Positions 1 through 5,585 of a stretch of 7,532 bases of DNA are shown here, one piece after another. This DNA is from CAVORB01 sp964395315 (GTDB lineage: Bacteria > Pseudomonadota > Gammaproteobacteria > Chromatiales > Chromatiaceae). Within the stretch, counting starts at the first letter, position 1, and every line of letters begins with the position of its first letter. Under the pieces are notes generated by a model. It was given only the letters and a program-made list of their open reading frames with translations. It searched no databases and was not told where the DNA came from. Made by a program: the position numbers and the translations under genes. Where the stretch lies: positions 1 through 7,532 of the forward strand of contig CAYNBI010000126.1 in the NCBI GenBank assembly GCA_964395315.1. The letters are read 5' to 3'.

Positions 1-116
1 TGCTGCAGCGCCGTCGGGTCCTCGGAGCGCAAATCCAGCAGCAAAGACGCCGACTGCGCAATGGTGTTGACGCTGGTGCCGCCTTCGATGACGCCCACGT
101 TGTAGGTCGTGCGCGG
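1..116 (-). other. M20 metallopeptidase dimerisation-domain fragment inside the chimeric ORF
   Basis: Codons 115-152 of the minus-strand frame read as a typical M20 (ArgE/DapE/PepT-like) dimerisation-domain strand-helix unit: TTYNVGVIEGGTSVNTIA followed by a strand of the LLLDLRSED type. In complete M20 enzymes this part lies in the lid domain, between the two halves of the zinc-binding catalytic domain. The N-terminal catalytic half that should precede it is absent, because the CarS-like protein occupies that place. G+C here is about 65%, apparently a little lower than in the adjoining CarS-like part. The fragment continues beyond the window, so it is unknown whether the C-terminal catalytic half follows. 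Confidence 0.7.
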
Positions 117-458
117 CGACTCGGGGACCTGGTCCAGACCGGGCGCACGCTCGCCCGGCTCCAGACCCATGCGGCGTTTGGCGAAGCTCGAGAGGGCGTC
201 GCCGACCATGGCCGCAAGCCCGATCAGGGCGCCGACGACGGCCGGGTGTCCCATCAGGAGGGCCAGCCCGGCGCTGAGCGCCACTGCCGCGAAGACCCCC
301 CGCACCGTCGCCGAGCGTCCGAGCAGGCGGCGGCCGTCCCGGAGTACCACGCCCCCGTCCAGCGGCCAGGCCCAGCGGCGCCCGAGCAGGTTCTCCGCTA
401 CGATCGGAGCGCCGTTGGCGGCGATGACCAGGATCAACAACTCAACTTCTGACTGCAT
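1..458 (-). CDS. Chimeric ORF: CDP-archaeol synthase-like (DUF46/CarS) N-terminus joined in frame to M20 peptidase segment, partial
   Basis: The frame starts at ATG 458-456 and stays open to the left edge (152 codons, no stop). Residues 1-113 look like the DUF46/CarS membrane family: an N-terminal hydrophobic helix carrying NGAP (15-18), DGG (34-36), a GRSATVRG stretch (47-54), two further hydrophobic segments (about 55-70 and 72-92), then GDALSSFAKRRMG (86-98) and GLDQVPES (107-114). Archaeal CarS moves CTP onto digeranylgeranylglyceryl phosphate; the role of bacterial homologues is not settled. The family normally continues about 50 residues past LDQ-PE with more membrane segments. Here the sequence instead becomes PRTTYNVGVIEGGTSVNTIA, a hallmark of the M20 peptidase dimerisation domain. 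I checked the frame codon by codon and it is continuous. No Shine-Dalgarno is obvious upstream. It could be a real fusion remnant, a deletion pseudogene or an assembly misjoin. Confidence 0.75.
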   Translation of the reverse strand, partial: MQSEVELLILVIAANGAPIVAENLLGRRWAWPLDGGVVLRDGRRLLGRSATVRGVFAAVALSAGLALLMGHPAVVGALIGLAAMVGDALSSFAKRRMGLEPGERAPGLDQVPESPRTTYNVGVIEGGTSVNTIAQSASLLLDLRSEDPTALQ

Positions 459-603
459 GCCCGGAAGGGTCCCAACCCAAATTCGATCTTTCGGCCCCCG
501 ACGCGTTAAATTATGGACCCAAAGTTGCCACCGGACCCGCCGTCCTCGCCTCGACGACAGAGCCGTAATCCCCGGGTATGCGCACCATCGCGCCGGAAAC
601 CCT
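459..603. promoter_or_regulatory. Divergent intergenic region with AT-rich promoter candidate
   Basis: This 145-nt gap separates the minus-strand chimeric ORF from the plus-strand run, so it should hold promoters for both. The only AT-rich patch is TTAAATTATG at 506-515. Read on the minus strand it contains CATAAT (plus 515-510), a 5/6 match to a -10 box about 50 nt ahead of the ATG at 458. On the plus strand TAAATT (507-512) matches 4/6. I see no convincing -35 hexamer at a normal distance on either strand, so this is a weak candidate. Confidence 0.3.
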
Positions 604-1905
604 ATGAACCGACTGACCGCGATCGCACTCGTCTGCCTGCCCCTGCTGACGCCCACTGGCGCAGGATCGCAGGCGCCAGCACCGCCTCCCATTGAGGAGG
701 AAACCGATACCTGGTCCCGCGCCAGATCCACCGCGGACGAGTGGATGAGGCGCTCGATGGAGACCGCCGACCAATGGTGGCAGCGCTCCCAGGAGGCCGC
801 CGACTCGGCTTGGGACGCTACCCGCGAGTATATCGGCCAGGGCCAGGCGAACCATCTCGGCCAGCTCTGGAGCCGGCTGCTGCCGACTCTGGAGGAAACC
901 CTCACCCTGCAGGAGCGCCAGCAGACGCTCCCGCAGCGGGCATGGTTCGGCGAGGATCAGCGCTCGAACCAGGAGGCCATCGACCAACTCCTCGACGAGG
1001 CCGTTGCCCTGCTCTCGACCTCCAACGTCCAGCACTACAGGGATCGCATTGCGGTGCTGCAAAAGGAGATCGCGCAGGACCGGCAGGACATCGACGACTA
1101 CCGCCGGCGGCGCGTCTCGGCCCCCGAGAAGTCGATGGTGGAAAAGACGGTGTCGGACTACGAGCGCGCCATCGCCGCCCGGGAGGACGACATCACGCGC
1201 AAGGAGGCGGAGCTTGCCGACATCAAGCGGGAGTTCGCCGCGGACCTGCGCGCCATGGGCCTTGAACTCAGCGACGAGCAGGTGGACTTTCTGCTCTCGA
1301 CCGTGGTGGGCGATAACCTCATCGATCTCGGCATCGTCTTCGACAACGTCAAGGCCATCACCCTGCAGATCGAGCAACTGGTGGAGGACAGCAAGGAGGA
1401 CCTGCAGAGTGCCCGCCGTTACTACGGCATGTACGTGGTCCTGCTCAAGAGCCTCAAGCAGATGCACGAGCAGGTCGAGAACGCCATCGCCAAGCAATAC
1501 CTGCCGCAGATCGACGGCATCATCGACCGAGCGACGACCCTGTCCGCCGAGACCCGATCCCTGCTGCAAACCTCACCGGAAAAGAAGGAGCTGCTAACCG
1601 CCAACCTGGAGGCCCAGGCCCTCACCATCGAGGCCGCGGGCGTCTACCGCCAATACCTGACCGAGCAGGCGCAGCGGGTGGCCCAGGCGCGCATCGAGCT
1701 CGAGAAAGACATCGCCGCCGCCTGGAACACCTACGAGACGGTGCGCGTCTCGGGCGAGCTGGTGGGTCTGGTCAAGTCCAGCCGCAGGCTGCTCGACGGC
1801 CTGCTCAATCGCCAGGTTCCCGCGCTGCGGCCGTTCGAGAACCTCGAGCTGAAGCGGGAGTTCGAAAAGCTGACCGCCCAACTGCGCACGACGGAGCCGA
1901 TTTGA
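604..1905 (+). CDS. Exported coiled-coil protein with N-terminal 11-residue repeats, unknown function
   Basis: A 433-residue protein that I do not recognise as a named family. ATG 604 is chosen because it gives a good Sec signal peptide (basic NR, hydrophobic LTAIALVCLPLL, likely cleavage after SQA near residue 24), with GGAAA at 595-599. The frame is open upstream but that part is antisense to the minus-strand gene. After a Pro-rich linker (25-30), residues 40-72 form three 11-residue repeats with a TADxW-like core. Residues 143-215 are strongly charged and helical (coiled coil), followed by a less charged region (about 220-260) and more long helices to the C-terminus. No catalytic motif is visible, and there is no membrane segment after the signal. 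It probably acts in the periplasm as a structural or scaffold protein (inference). It heads the plus-strand run and its stop overlaps the next start. Confidence 0.8.
   Translation: MNRLTAIALVCLPLLTPTGAGSQAPAPPPIEEETDTWSRARSTADEWMRRSMETADQWWQRSQEAADSAWDATREYIGQGQANHLGQLWSRLLPTLEETLTLQERQQTLPQRAWFGEDQRSNQEAIDQLLDEAVALLSTSNVQHYRDRIAVLQKEIAQDRQDIDDYRRRRVSAPEKSMVEKTVSDYERAIAAREDDITRKEAELADIKREFAADLRAMGLELSDEQVDFLLSTVVGDNLIDLGIVFDNVKAITLQIEQLVEDSKEDLQSARRYYGMYVVLLKSLKQMHEQVENAIAKQYLPQIDGIIDRATTLSAETRSLLQTSPEKKELLTANLEAQALTIEAAGVYRQYLTEQAQRVAQARIELEKDIAAAWNTYETVRVSGELVGLVKSSRRLLDGLLNRQVPALRPFENLELKREFEKLTAQLRTTEPI
721..819 (+). repeat. Three tandem 11-codon (33-nt) protein repeats
   Basis: Within the coiled-coil protein, residues 40-50 (ARSTADEWMRR), 51-61 (SMETADQWWQR) and 62-72 (SQEAADSAWDA) align without gaps. 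Ala and Asp at repeat positions 5 and 6 (S-T-A-D, E-T-A-D, E-A-A-D) are kept, and Trp recurs at position 8 or 9. The repeats are clear in protein but diverged in DNA, so they are old rather than a recent slippage product. Spacing of 11 residues is typical of amphipathic helices that lie on membranes or form right-handed coils. Confidence 0.65.
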
Positions 1906-2300
1906 AGCCGGCAACGCCCTGTCCCTGCGGCAGCGGCCGCGCCTACTCCGCCTGTTGCGGGCGCTTCATCGAGACCGGCGCCCTCCCGGCGACGGCGGAG
2001 GAACTGATGCGCTCGCGCTACAGCGCCTACGCACGGGGGAACGCGGACTATCTGCGCGCGACCTGGCACCCCACCACGCGTAGACAGGACCTGCGCCTGG
2101 ACGAACCGGTGACCTGGATCGGGCTCAGCATCGAGCGCACCGAGGCTGGCGGGCCCGACGACAGGGAGGGGCGGGTGGAGTTCATCGCCCGCTACAAGAT
2201 CGGCGGCCGTGCCCACCGCCTGCGCGAGAACAGCCGCTTCGTGCGCCGCGACGACCGCTGGTACTACGTCGACGGCGAGATGGACCCAGCCGGCGACTGA
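1902..2300 (+). CDS. ychJ: YchJ-like UPF0225 family protein with N-terminal SEC-C motif
   Basis: A 132-residue protein of the YchJ/UPF0225 family. Residues 7-23 are the SEC-C metal-binding motif, with Cys7, Cys9, Cys18 and Cys19 in CPCGSG...CCGRFI; such motifs bind zinc in SecA and other proteins. The rest matches the NTF2-like YchJ middle domain: ELMRSRYSAY (34-43), ADYLRATWHP (48-57), TWIGLSIERT (71-80), FIARYKI (94-100), then RENSRFVRRDDRWYYVDGE (108-126). The start is TTG 1902: the SEC-C motif begins at codon 7 and leaves no room for a later start, and GGAG lies at 1893-1896, 5 nt away. It overlaps the previous stop in a TTGA arrangement, suggesting translational coupling. Unlike E. coli YchJ it lacks the second, C-terminal SEC-C motif. 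The biochemical role is unknown. Confidence 0.9.
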   Translation: MKPATPCPCGSGRAYSACCGRFIETGALPATAEELMRSRYSAYARGNADYLRATWHPTTRRQDLRLDEPVTWIGLSIERTEAGGPDDREGRVEFIARYKIGGRAHRLRENSRFVRRDDRWYYVDGEMDPAGD

Positions 2301-2345
2301 GCCACCGCCGCCAGACCCGGTGCAACGCAGCCGCTACCCAAGCGT

Positions 2346-3176
2346 ATGAGCATCGCATCCACCCTTGGCTCCATGCTCGTGGGCTGGTCCCTGCTCAATG
2401 GCGTCATGTTCCTGCTGCAGCCGGGCATGGTCTTCTACCCGCTCGCCCGCCTGGAGACCAACCCCGGGGACTGGGGCTTGGACTTCGACGACGTCACCCT
2501 GACAGCCGATGACGGCGTGGCGCTGCACGGCTGGTTCATCCCCCGCTCCGGCGCCAAGCGGGTTCTGCTGTTCTTCCACGGCAACGCGGGCAACATCTCC
2601 CATCGCGCGGACTCGATCCGGATCTTCCACCGGCTCGGGCTCGACGTGCTCATCCTCGACTACCGCGGCTACGGCAAGAGCCAGGGCTCCCCCAGCGAGC
2701 AGGGCCTGTACCGCGACGCCCGCGCCGCCTGGGACTGGCTCACCAGGGAGCGCGGGTACGCGCCCGGAGAGGTGGTGATCTTCGGCCGCTCCCTCGGCGC
2801 GGCGGTCGCCGCCGAGCTCGCCGCCGAGACCGACCCCGGCGGCCTGATCCTGGAATCCGGCTTCAGCTCCGCGCGCGACGCCTCGCGGGCCATCTTCCCC
2901 CTGCTCTCCTGGCTCGTGCTCAACCGCTACGACTTCGACTCCGCACGCGCCCTGCGCAATGTCCACTGCCCGGTGCTGGTGCTGCACAGCCCCGACGACG
3001 AGATCATCCCCTACGCGCTCGGACGCAAGCTGTTCGAGGCGGCGAGAGAGCCGAAGCAGTTCGTGACCCTGCGCGGCGGCCATAACGACGGGTTCCTGGT
3101 CTCCCAGCCGGATTACGAACGGGCACTCGAGGCCTTTCTGCGCTCCCTCCCGGACACCGGGGGCGGGCGGCGGTGA
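2346..3176 (+). CDS. Membrane-anchored alpha/beta hydrolase (YfhR/BEM46-like)
   Basis: A 276-residue serine hydrolase. Residues about 8-25 form a hydrophobic anchor followed by QPGMVFYP, as in the YfhR/BEM46 (ABHD13-like) group. Hydrolase landmarks follow in order: HGNAGN (78-83) for the oxyanion region, DYRGYGKSQG (105-114), nucleophile elbow GRSLG (147-151) with Ser149, acid residue around Asp217 in SPDDEIIP, and His246 in GGHND. A complete Ser-Asp-His triad implies activity on an ester or similar bond; the substrate cannot be read from sequence. The active domain would sit at the membrane surface, most likely the periplasmic side, though topology is inferred. It starts 45 nt after the YchJ-like gene with no clear Shine-Dalgarno, and its stop overlaps the next start (GTGA). 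Confidence 0.9.
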   Translation: MSIASTLGSMLVGWSLLNGVMFLLQPGMVFYPLARLETNPGDWGLDFDDVTLTADDGVALHGWFIPRSGAKRVLLFFHGNAGNISHRADSIRIFHRLGLDVLILDYRGYGKSQGSPSEQGLYRDARAAWDWLTRERGYAPGEVVIFGRSLGAAVAAELAAETDPGGLILESGFSSARDASRAIFPLLSWLVLNRYDFDSARALRNVHCPVLVLHSPDDEIIPYALGRKLFEAAREPKQFVTLRGGHNDGFLVSQPDYERALEAFLRSLPDTGGGRR

Positions 3177-4195
3177 AGACCCCCGCCGCAATCGCCATGA
3201 TGCTCCTGGGGCTGCTCGCCGCCGGCTGCGCGGGCCCTCGCCCGAGCGAAACCGCTATCGGCTCCCAACCGCCCCGACTGGCGCCGGAGGAGGCGGTGAT
3301 GGATGACGGCTACCGCCTGCCGCTTCGCGTCTGGGGTAACGACCGCCATCCGCGCGCCCTGGTGCTGGCGCTGCATGGCTTCAACGACTACGGCAAGGCC
3401 TTCGCCGGACTCGGACCCTACCTAGCCGAGCACGGCATCCTCACCTACGCCTACGATCAGCGCGGCTTTGGCGCCGACGAACAGGCCGGGCGCTGGGCGG
3501 GTACCGCGCGCATGGCAGCGGACCTGCGCGCCGTCACCGATCTGTTGCGCAAGCGCCACCCGAATACGCCGCTCTACCTGCTCGGCGAGAGCATGGGCGG
3601 CGCCCTGGTGATGGCGTCGGATACAGCAGCCGGCGCCGACGGTATCGTGCTGGTGGCCCCCGCGGTCTGGTCCCGCGACACCATGAACCCGGTGCAACGC
3701 CTCGCACTGTGGATCGCCATCCACACCGTTCCATGGCTGGAGCTGACCGGCGAGGGCCTGGACATCCACCCCTCGGACAATCTGGAGATGCTGCGCGCCT
3801 TCCGCGGCGATCCGCTGGTGATCAAGGAGACGCGGGTCGATGCCCTGTGGGGCATCACCAATCTCATGGACAGCGCCGCGGGCGCCGCCCATCGGCTGCC
3901 AGCGAGGACCCTGCTGTTGTATGGCGAGAAGGACGAGATCATCCCGAAAAATGCCTTCTGCGAGATGGTGAAGAATCTCCCCCAGGACCCAGGGCCGCGC
4001 ATCGTCCTCTACGCACGGGGCTGGCACATGCTGACGCGCGACCTGCAGGGCGAGCGGGTCATGGCTGACATCGCCCGCTGGCTCCTGGATCAGGAGGCCG
4101 CGCTTCCATCCAACGAAGAGGCCTCAGGGCGCGCTGCGCGAATGGCGCGCTTCTGCGGCCAGCAGGCAGCGCCGCGCGAGCACGCAAGGTCATGA
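3173..4195 (+). CDS. Lipoprotein alpha/beta hydrolase (S33/monoacylglycerol lipase-like)
   Basis: A 340-residue hydrolase of the Hydrolase_4 (serine aminopeptidase S33, lysophospholipase/monoacylglycerol lipase-like) type. The GTG start at 3173 is preferred because it gives Lys2 ahead of a hydrophobic stretch and the lipobox LAAGC with Cys19; the ATGs at 3197 and 3200 would remove the basic n-region. Residue +2 after Cys is Ala, not Asp, so the Lol rule predicts outer-membrane sorting. Core motifs: LHGFNDYGKAF (67-77), YDQRGFG (94-100), GESMGG (138-143) with Ser140, Asp254 in GEKDEIIP, and His285 in GWHML. The catalytic triad is complete. The last ~30 residues look disordered. Its substrate is probably a lipid or glyceride ester by family analogy. 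It overlaps both neighbours by 4 nt and has DEIIP at the acid residue, as in the upstream hydrolase. Confidence 0.9.
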   Translation: MKTPAAIAMMLLGLLAAGCAGPRPSETAIGSQPPRLAPEEAVMDDGYRLPLRVWGNDRHPRALVLALHGFNDYGKAFAGLGPYLAEHGILTYAYDQRGFGADEQAGRWAGTARMAADLRAVTDLLRKRHPNTPLYLLGESMGGALVMASDTAAGADGIVLVAPAVWSRDTMNPVQRLALWIAIHTVPWLELTGEGLDIHPSDNLEMLRAFRGDPLVIKETRVDALWGITNLMDSAAGAAHRLPARTLLLYGEKDEIIPKNAFCEMVKNLPQDPGPRIVLYARGWHMLTRDLQGERVMADIARWLLDQEAALPSNEEASGRAARMARFCGQQAAPREHARS

Positions 4196-4713
4196 CCCCG
4201 AGCCGCAGATTCCTCGTGCATGGCGCGACGTGGATTCTCCTCTTGGTCATTCTCACCGCGGTCTCAGCTGCCGGCCATACGCGTTCCTCGCTCGCCCAGC
4301 CGCCGGCCGGCGCCGCCGTGCGGCCCGACGCGCTCCTGGTGTTTTCGTCGCCCGACGGCGCGGCAATCCAGGCCCGAATCAACATCGAGATCGCCGCCGA
4401 CTCCGCGGCCTGGAATCGCGGGCTCATGTGGAGAATCCTACCGGACGACACCCAAGGGATGCTGTTCGTCTACCCGGACAGCGCCCCGCGCGTGTTCTGG
4501 ATGCGCAACACGCCGGCCGCGCTGGACATCCTGTACGCGGATGCAGAGCGGCGAGTGTCCCACATCGTGCGCAACGCACAACCCATGTCGGATGAGCTGC
4601 ATGGCTCCAACGGGCCGGCGCGCTACGTGATCGAGGTCCGCGGCGGCTTTGCCGCGCGCCACGGCATCGTCGAGGGTGCGCACTTCCACATCTCTCGCCT
4701 GCCCCCTCCCTAA
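4192..4713 (+). CDS. DUF192 family protein with N-terminal membrane/signal segment
   Basis: A 173-residue protein with a hydrophobic segment at about 12-27 (WILLLVILTAVSAAG), which acts as a signal peptide or anchor, then a linker and the DUF192 domain from about residue 48 to 168. Family hallmarks are visible: AWNRGLMWR (73-81), DDTQGMLFVYP (85-95), VFWMRNT (101-107), ALDILYAD (110-117), and PARYVIEVRGG (142-152). DUF192 proteins are small beta-rich proteins, commonly exported, and have no established biochemical function. The ATG at 4192 sits in an ATGA overlap with the lipoprotein hydrolase stop, so it is probably translated by coupling; AAGG at 4186-4189 is too close to be an ideal Shine-Dalgarno. 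It is the last gene of the run before a 154-nt gap. Confidence 0.9.
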   Translation: MTPSRRFLVHGATWILLLVILTAVSAAGHTRSSLAQPPAGAAVRPDALLVFSSPDGAAIQARINIEIAADSAAWNRGLMWRILPDDTQGMLFVYPDSAPRVFWMRNTPAALDILYADAERRVSHIVRNAQPMSDELHGSNGPARYVIEVRGGFAARHGIVEGAHFHISRLPPP

Positions 4714-4814
4714 GCTGGAAAGCGACGGCCCGCAGGTTGTAAAGTTGCGCCCAGCCGGCACCGCCGCTTACAAGCGTCGGTCCACATCGATCCACAGAGA
4801 CGTCAAGAATATCC

Positions 4815-4837
4815 GCCGGGGCGACTCTGACCCCGGC
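4815..4837 (+). other. GC-rich hairpin just upstream of the DUF4342 Shine-Dalgarno
   Basis: GCCGGGG (4815-4821) pairs perfectly with CCCCGGC (4831-4837), giving a 7-bp stem with a 9-nt loop. It ends 13 nt before the Shine-Dalgarno at 4851. No T-run follows, so it is not a canonical intrinsic terminator. It may stabilise the transcript leader or influence ribosome access, but short GC stems are common by chance in DNA this rich in G+C. Confidence 0.4.
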
Positions 4838-4850
4838 AGCGACGATTGCC

Positions 4851-4857
4851 GAGGAGG
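4851..4857 (+). promoter_or_regulatory. Strong Shine-Dalgarno for the DUF4342 gene
   Basis: GAGGAGG lies 10 nt before ATG 4868. It is the best ribosome-binding site in the window and fixes the start of the DUF4342 gene, although the frame is open further upstream. Most other genes here have weak sites or rely on stop/start overlap. Confidence 0.75.
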
Positions 4858-4867
4858 TTCTGCACCC

Positions 4868-5152
4868 ATGAGCGACGAAGAACAGCGCACGCCCCTGCAC
4901 CAGCGGGTGACACTCGCCGGCAGCGAGCTGGTGGACTACGTCAAGCAATTGATCGAAGAGGGCAACGTACGCCGGCTCATCATCCGCAAGCCCGACGGGG
5001 AGACCCTGCTGGAGGTCCCCCTCACCGCCGGCATCGCCGTTAGCGGCGCCTTGACCCTCATGGCGCCCGTGCTGGCGGCGATCGGCGCATTGGCGGCCCT
5101 AGTGGCGAAGGTCCAGGTGGATATCATCCGCGGCGGCGACCCGGACGCGTAG
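4868..5152 (+). CDS. DUF4342 family small membrane protein
   Basis: A 94-residue protein matching the DUF4342 pattern: an N-terminal helix with GSELVDYVKQLIEEGNVRR (18-36), a short strand pair LIIRKPDGETLLEVPL (37-52), then a hydrophobic segment at about 53-80 rich in Ala/Leu/Val (APVLAAIGALAALVAK), ending in a short polar tail. In the family the N-terminal helical part resembles small UBA/TS-N-like helices, and function is unknown. The single membrane segment would place the helical head on one side of the inner membrane, probably the cytoplasm (inference). The start is set by GAGGAGG, with the frame upstream being intergenic. It leads a trio of small genes, with only 13 nt to the next proposed start. 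Confidence 0.85.
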   Translation: MSDEEQRTPLHQRVTLAGSELVDYVKQLIEEGNVRRLIIRKPDGETLLEVPLTAGIAVSGALTLMAPVLAAIGALAALVAKVQVDIIRGGDPDA

Positions 5153-5165
5153 CGGAAACCGAGGC

Positions 5166-5585
5166 TTGTCCCCACCCCTGCTATTCTCCATCGTCGAGTC
5201 GCCGGGCCATCCAAGGCTCTCGGACCTTTATCGGGATCTCGGGATCGAGGAGCTGCGCCTGCCCTCCCAACGCAAGGCGGTGCAGGCCCTCAAGCGAGGC
5301 AGGCCGGACCTGGTGGTGGCCGAGTTCTTTTACGGCTTCGGCAACAACTATGCCGGGGCCAATCTCAGCAATCTGGACGTGTTCCTGGCCAGCCTCCAGA
5401 AATACGCCCCCGCCGCGCGCGTCATCGTGCTGGTGGACAAGGCGCAGCGGCCGCACGTGGACAGGCTGGCGGAGCGCTTCCCGCTGCATGCCATCCTGGC
5501 GCAGCCGGTTGGCGCCCGTGACCTGGAGCCCGTCCTGCGGCGGGCATTGAACCCCAACCCATCCGAAGAGGCAGATACAGAGTGA
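5166..5585 (+). CDS. Degenerate receiver-like (CheY-fold) single-domain protein
   Basis: A 139-residue protein with an alternating strand/helix pattern like a response-regulator receiver. By eye: beta1 LLFSIVES (5-12), helix, beta3 PDLVVAEFF (47-55), helix SNLDVFLASLQKYAP (68-82), beta4 ARVIVLVDK (84-92), beta5 HAILAQPVG (108-116) and a final helix ARDLEPVLRRAL. Glu53 lies where the phosphorylated Asp normally is, Gln113 replaces the invariant Lys before Pro, and the beta4 Thr/Ser is Val90, so classical phosphotransfer is unlikely. An extra Gly/Asn-rich loop (GFGNNYAGAN, 57-66) follows beta3. The TTG start at 5166 with GGAAA at 5154-5158 is the best available but uncertain; I see no convincing alternative before the first strand. 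The fold is my reading without a search; it could be another Rossmann-like domain. Confidence 0.7.
   Translation: MSPPLLFSIVESPGHPRLSDLYRDLGIEELRLPSQRKAVQALKRGRPDLVVAEFFYGFGNNYAGANLSNLDVFLASLQKYAPAARVIVLVDKAQRPHVDRLAERFPLHAILAQPVGARDLEPVLRRALNPNPSEEADTE
5565..5571 (+). promoter_or_regulatory. Shine-Dalgarno for the 70-aa gene, inside the preceding ORF
   Basis: GAAGAGG ends 10 nt before GTG 5582 and lies within the last codons of the receiver-like gene. It supports the GTG as a true start and, with the GTGA overlap, coordinated translation of the two proteins. Confidence 0.6.

Larger units (their letters stand above)
4714..4867 (+). promoter_or_regulatory. Intergenic region ahead of the DUF4342 gene; possible promoter and leader
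   Basis: This 154-nt gap is the largest break on the plus strand, so a promoter for the small-gene trio is likely here. A 6-bp inverted repeat, TTGTAA (4737-4742) and TTACAA (4768-4773), spans a 25-nt spacer. AAGAAT (4805-4810) is a 4/6 match to a -10 box but has no good -35 partner. The GC-rich hairpin and the strong Shine-Dalgarno follow downstream. No T-tract terminator for the preceding run is present. Assignment of the promoter is tentative. Confidence 0.3.

Noticed and set aside
109..603. Upstream extension of the plus-strand frame ending at 1905 (start at 109)
   Set aside because: It is antisense to the CarS-like ORF, rich in Arg/Ser/Pro as expected of a shadow frame, and the signal peptide beginning at 604 marks the true start.
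511..1569. 352-codon open frame on the minus strand
   Set aside because: It lies opposite the coiled-coil gene; its sequence is low-complexity Val/Leu/Gly/Arg typical of antisense frames in GC-rich DNA, with no domain that I can recognise.
2334..3191. 285-codon minus-strand frame opposite the first hydrolase
   Set aside because: The plus strand encodes a full catalytic triad and anchor; the antisense frame shows only Gly/Ala/Glu/Val-rich sequence.
4778..4796. Two TCCACA units 10 nt apart resembling DnaA boxes
   Set aside because: They match the DnaA consensus only partly (the first two bases differ in both, and one has a further mismatch), and no AT-rich unwinding region or replication gene is nearby.
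4649..4867. Longer version of the DUF4342 gene starting at 4649
   Set aside because: The extension overlaps the DUF192 gene end and has no family similarity; GAGGAGG at 4851-4857 clearly marks ATG 4868.
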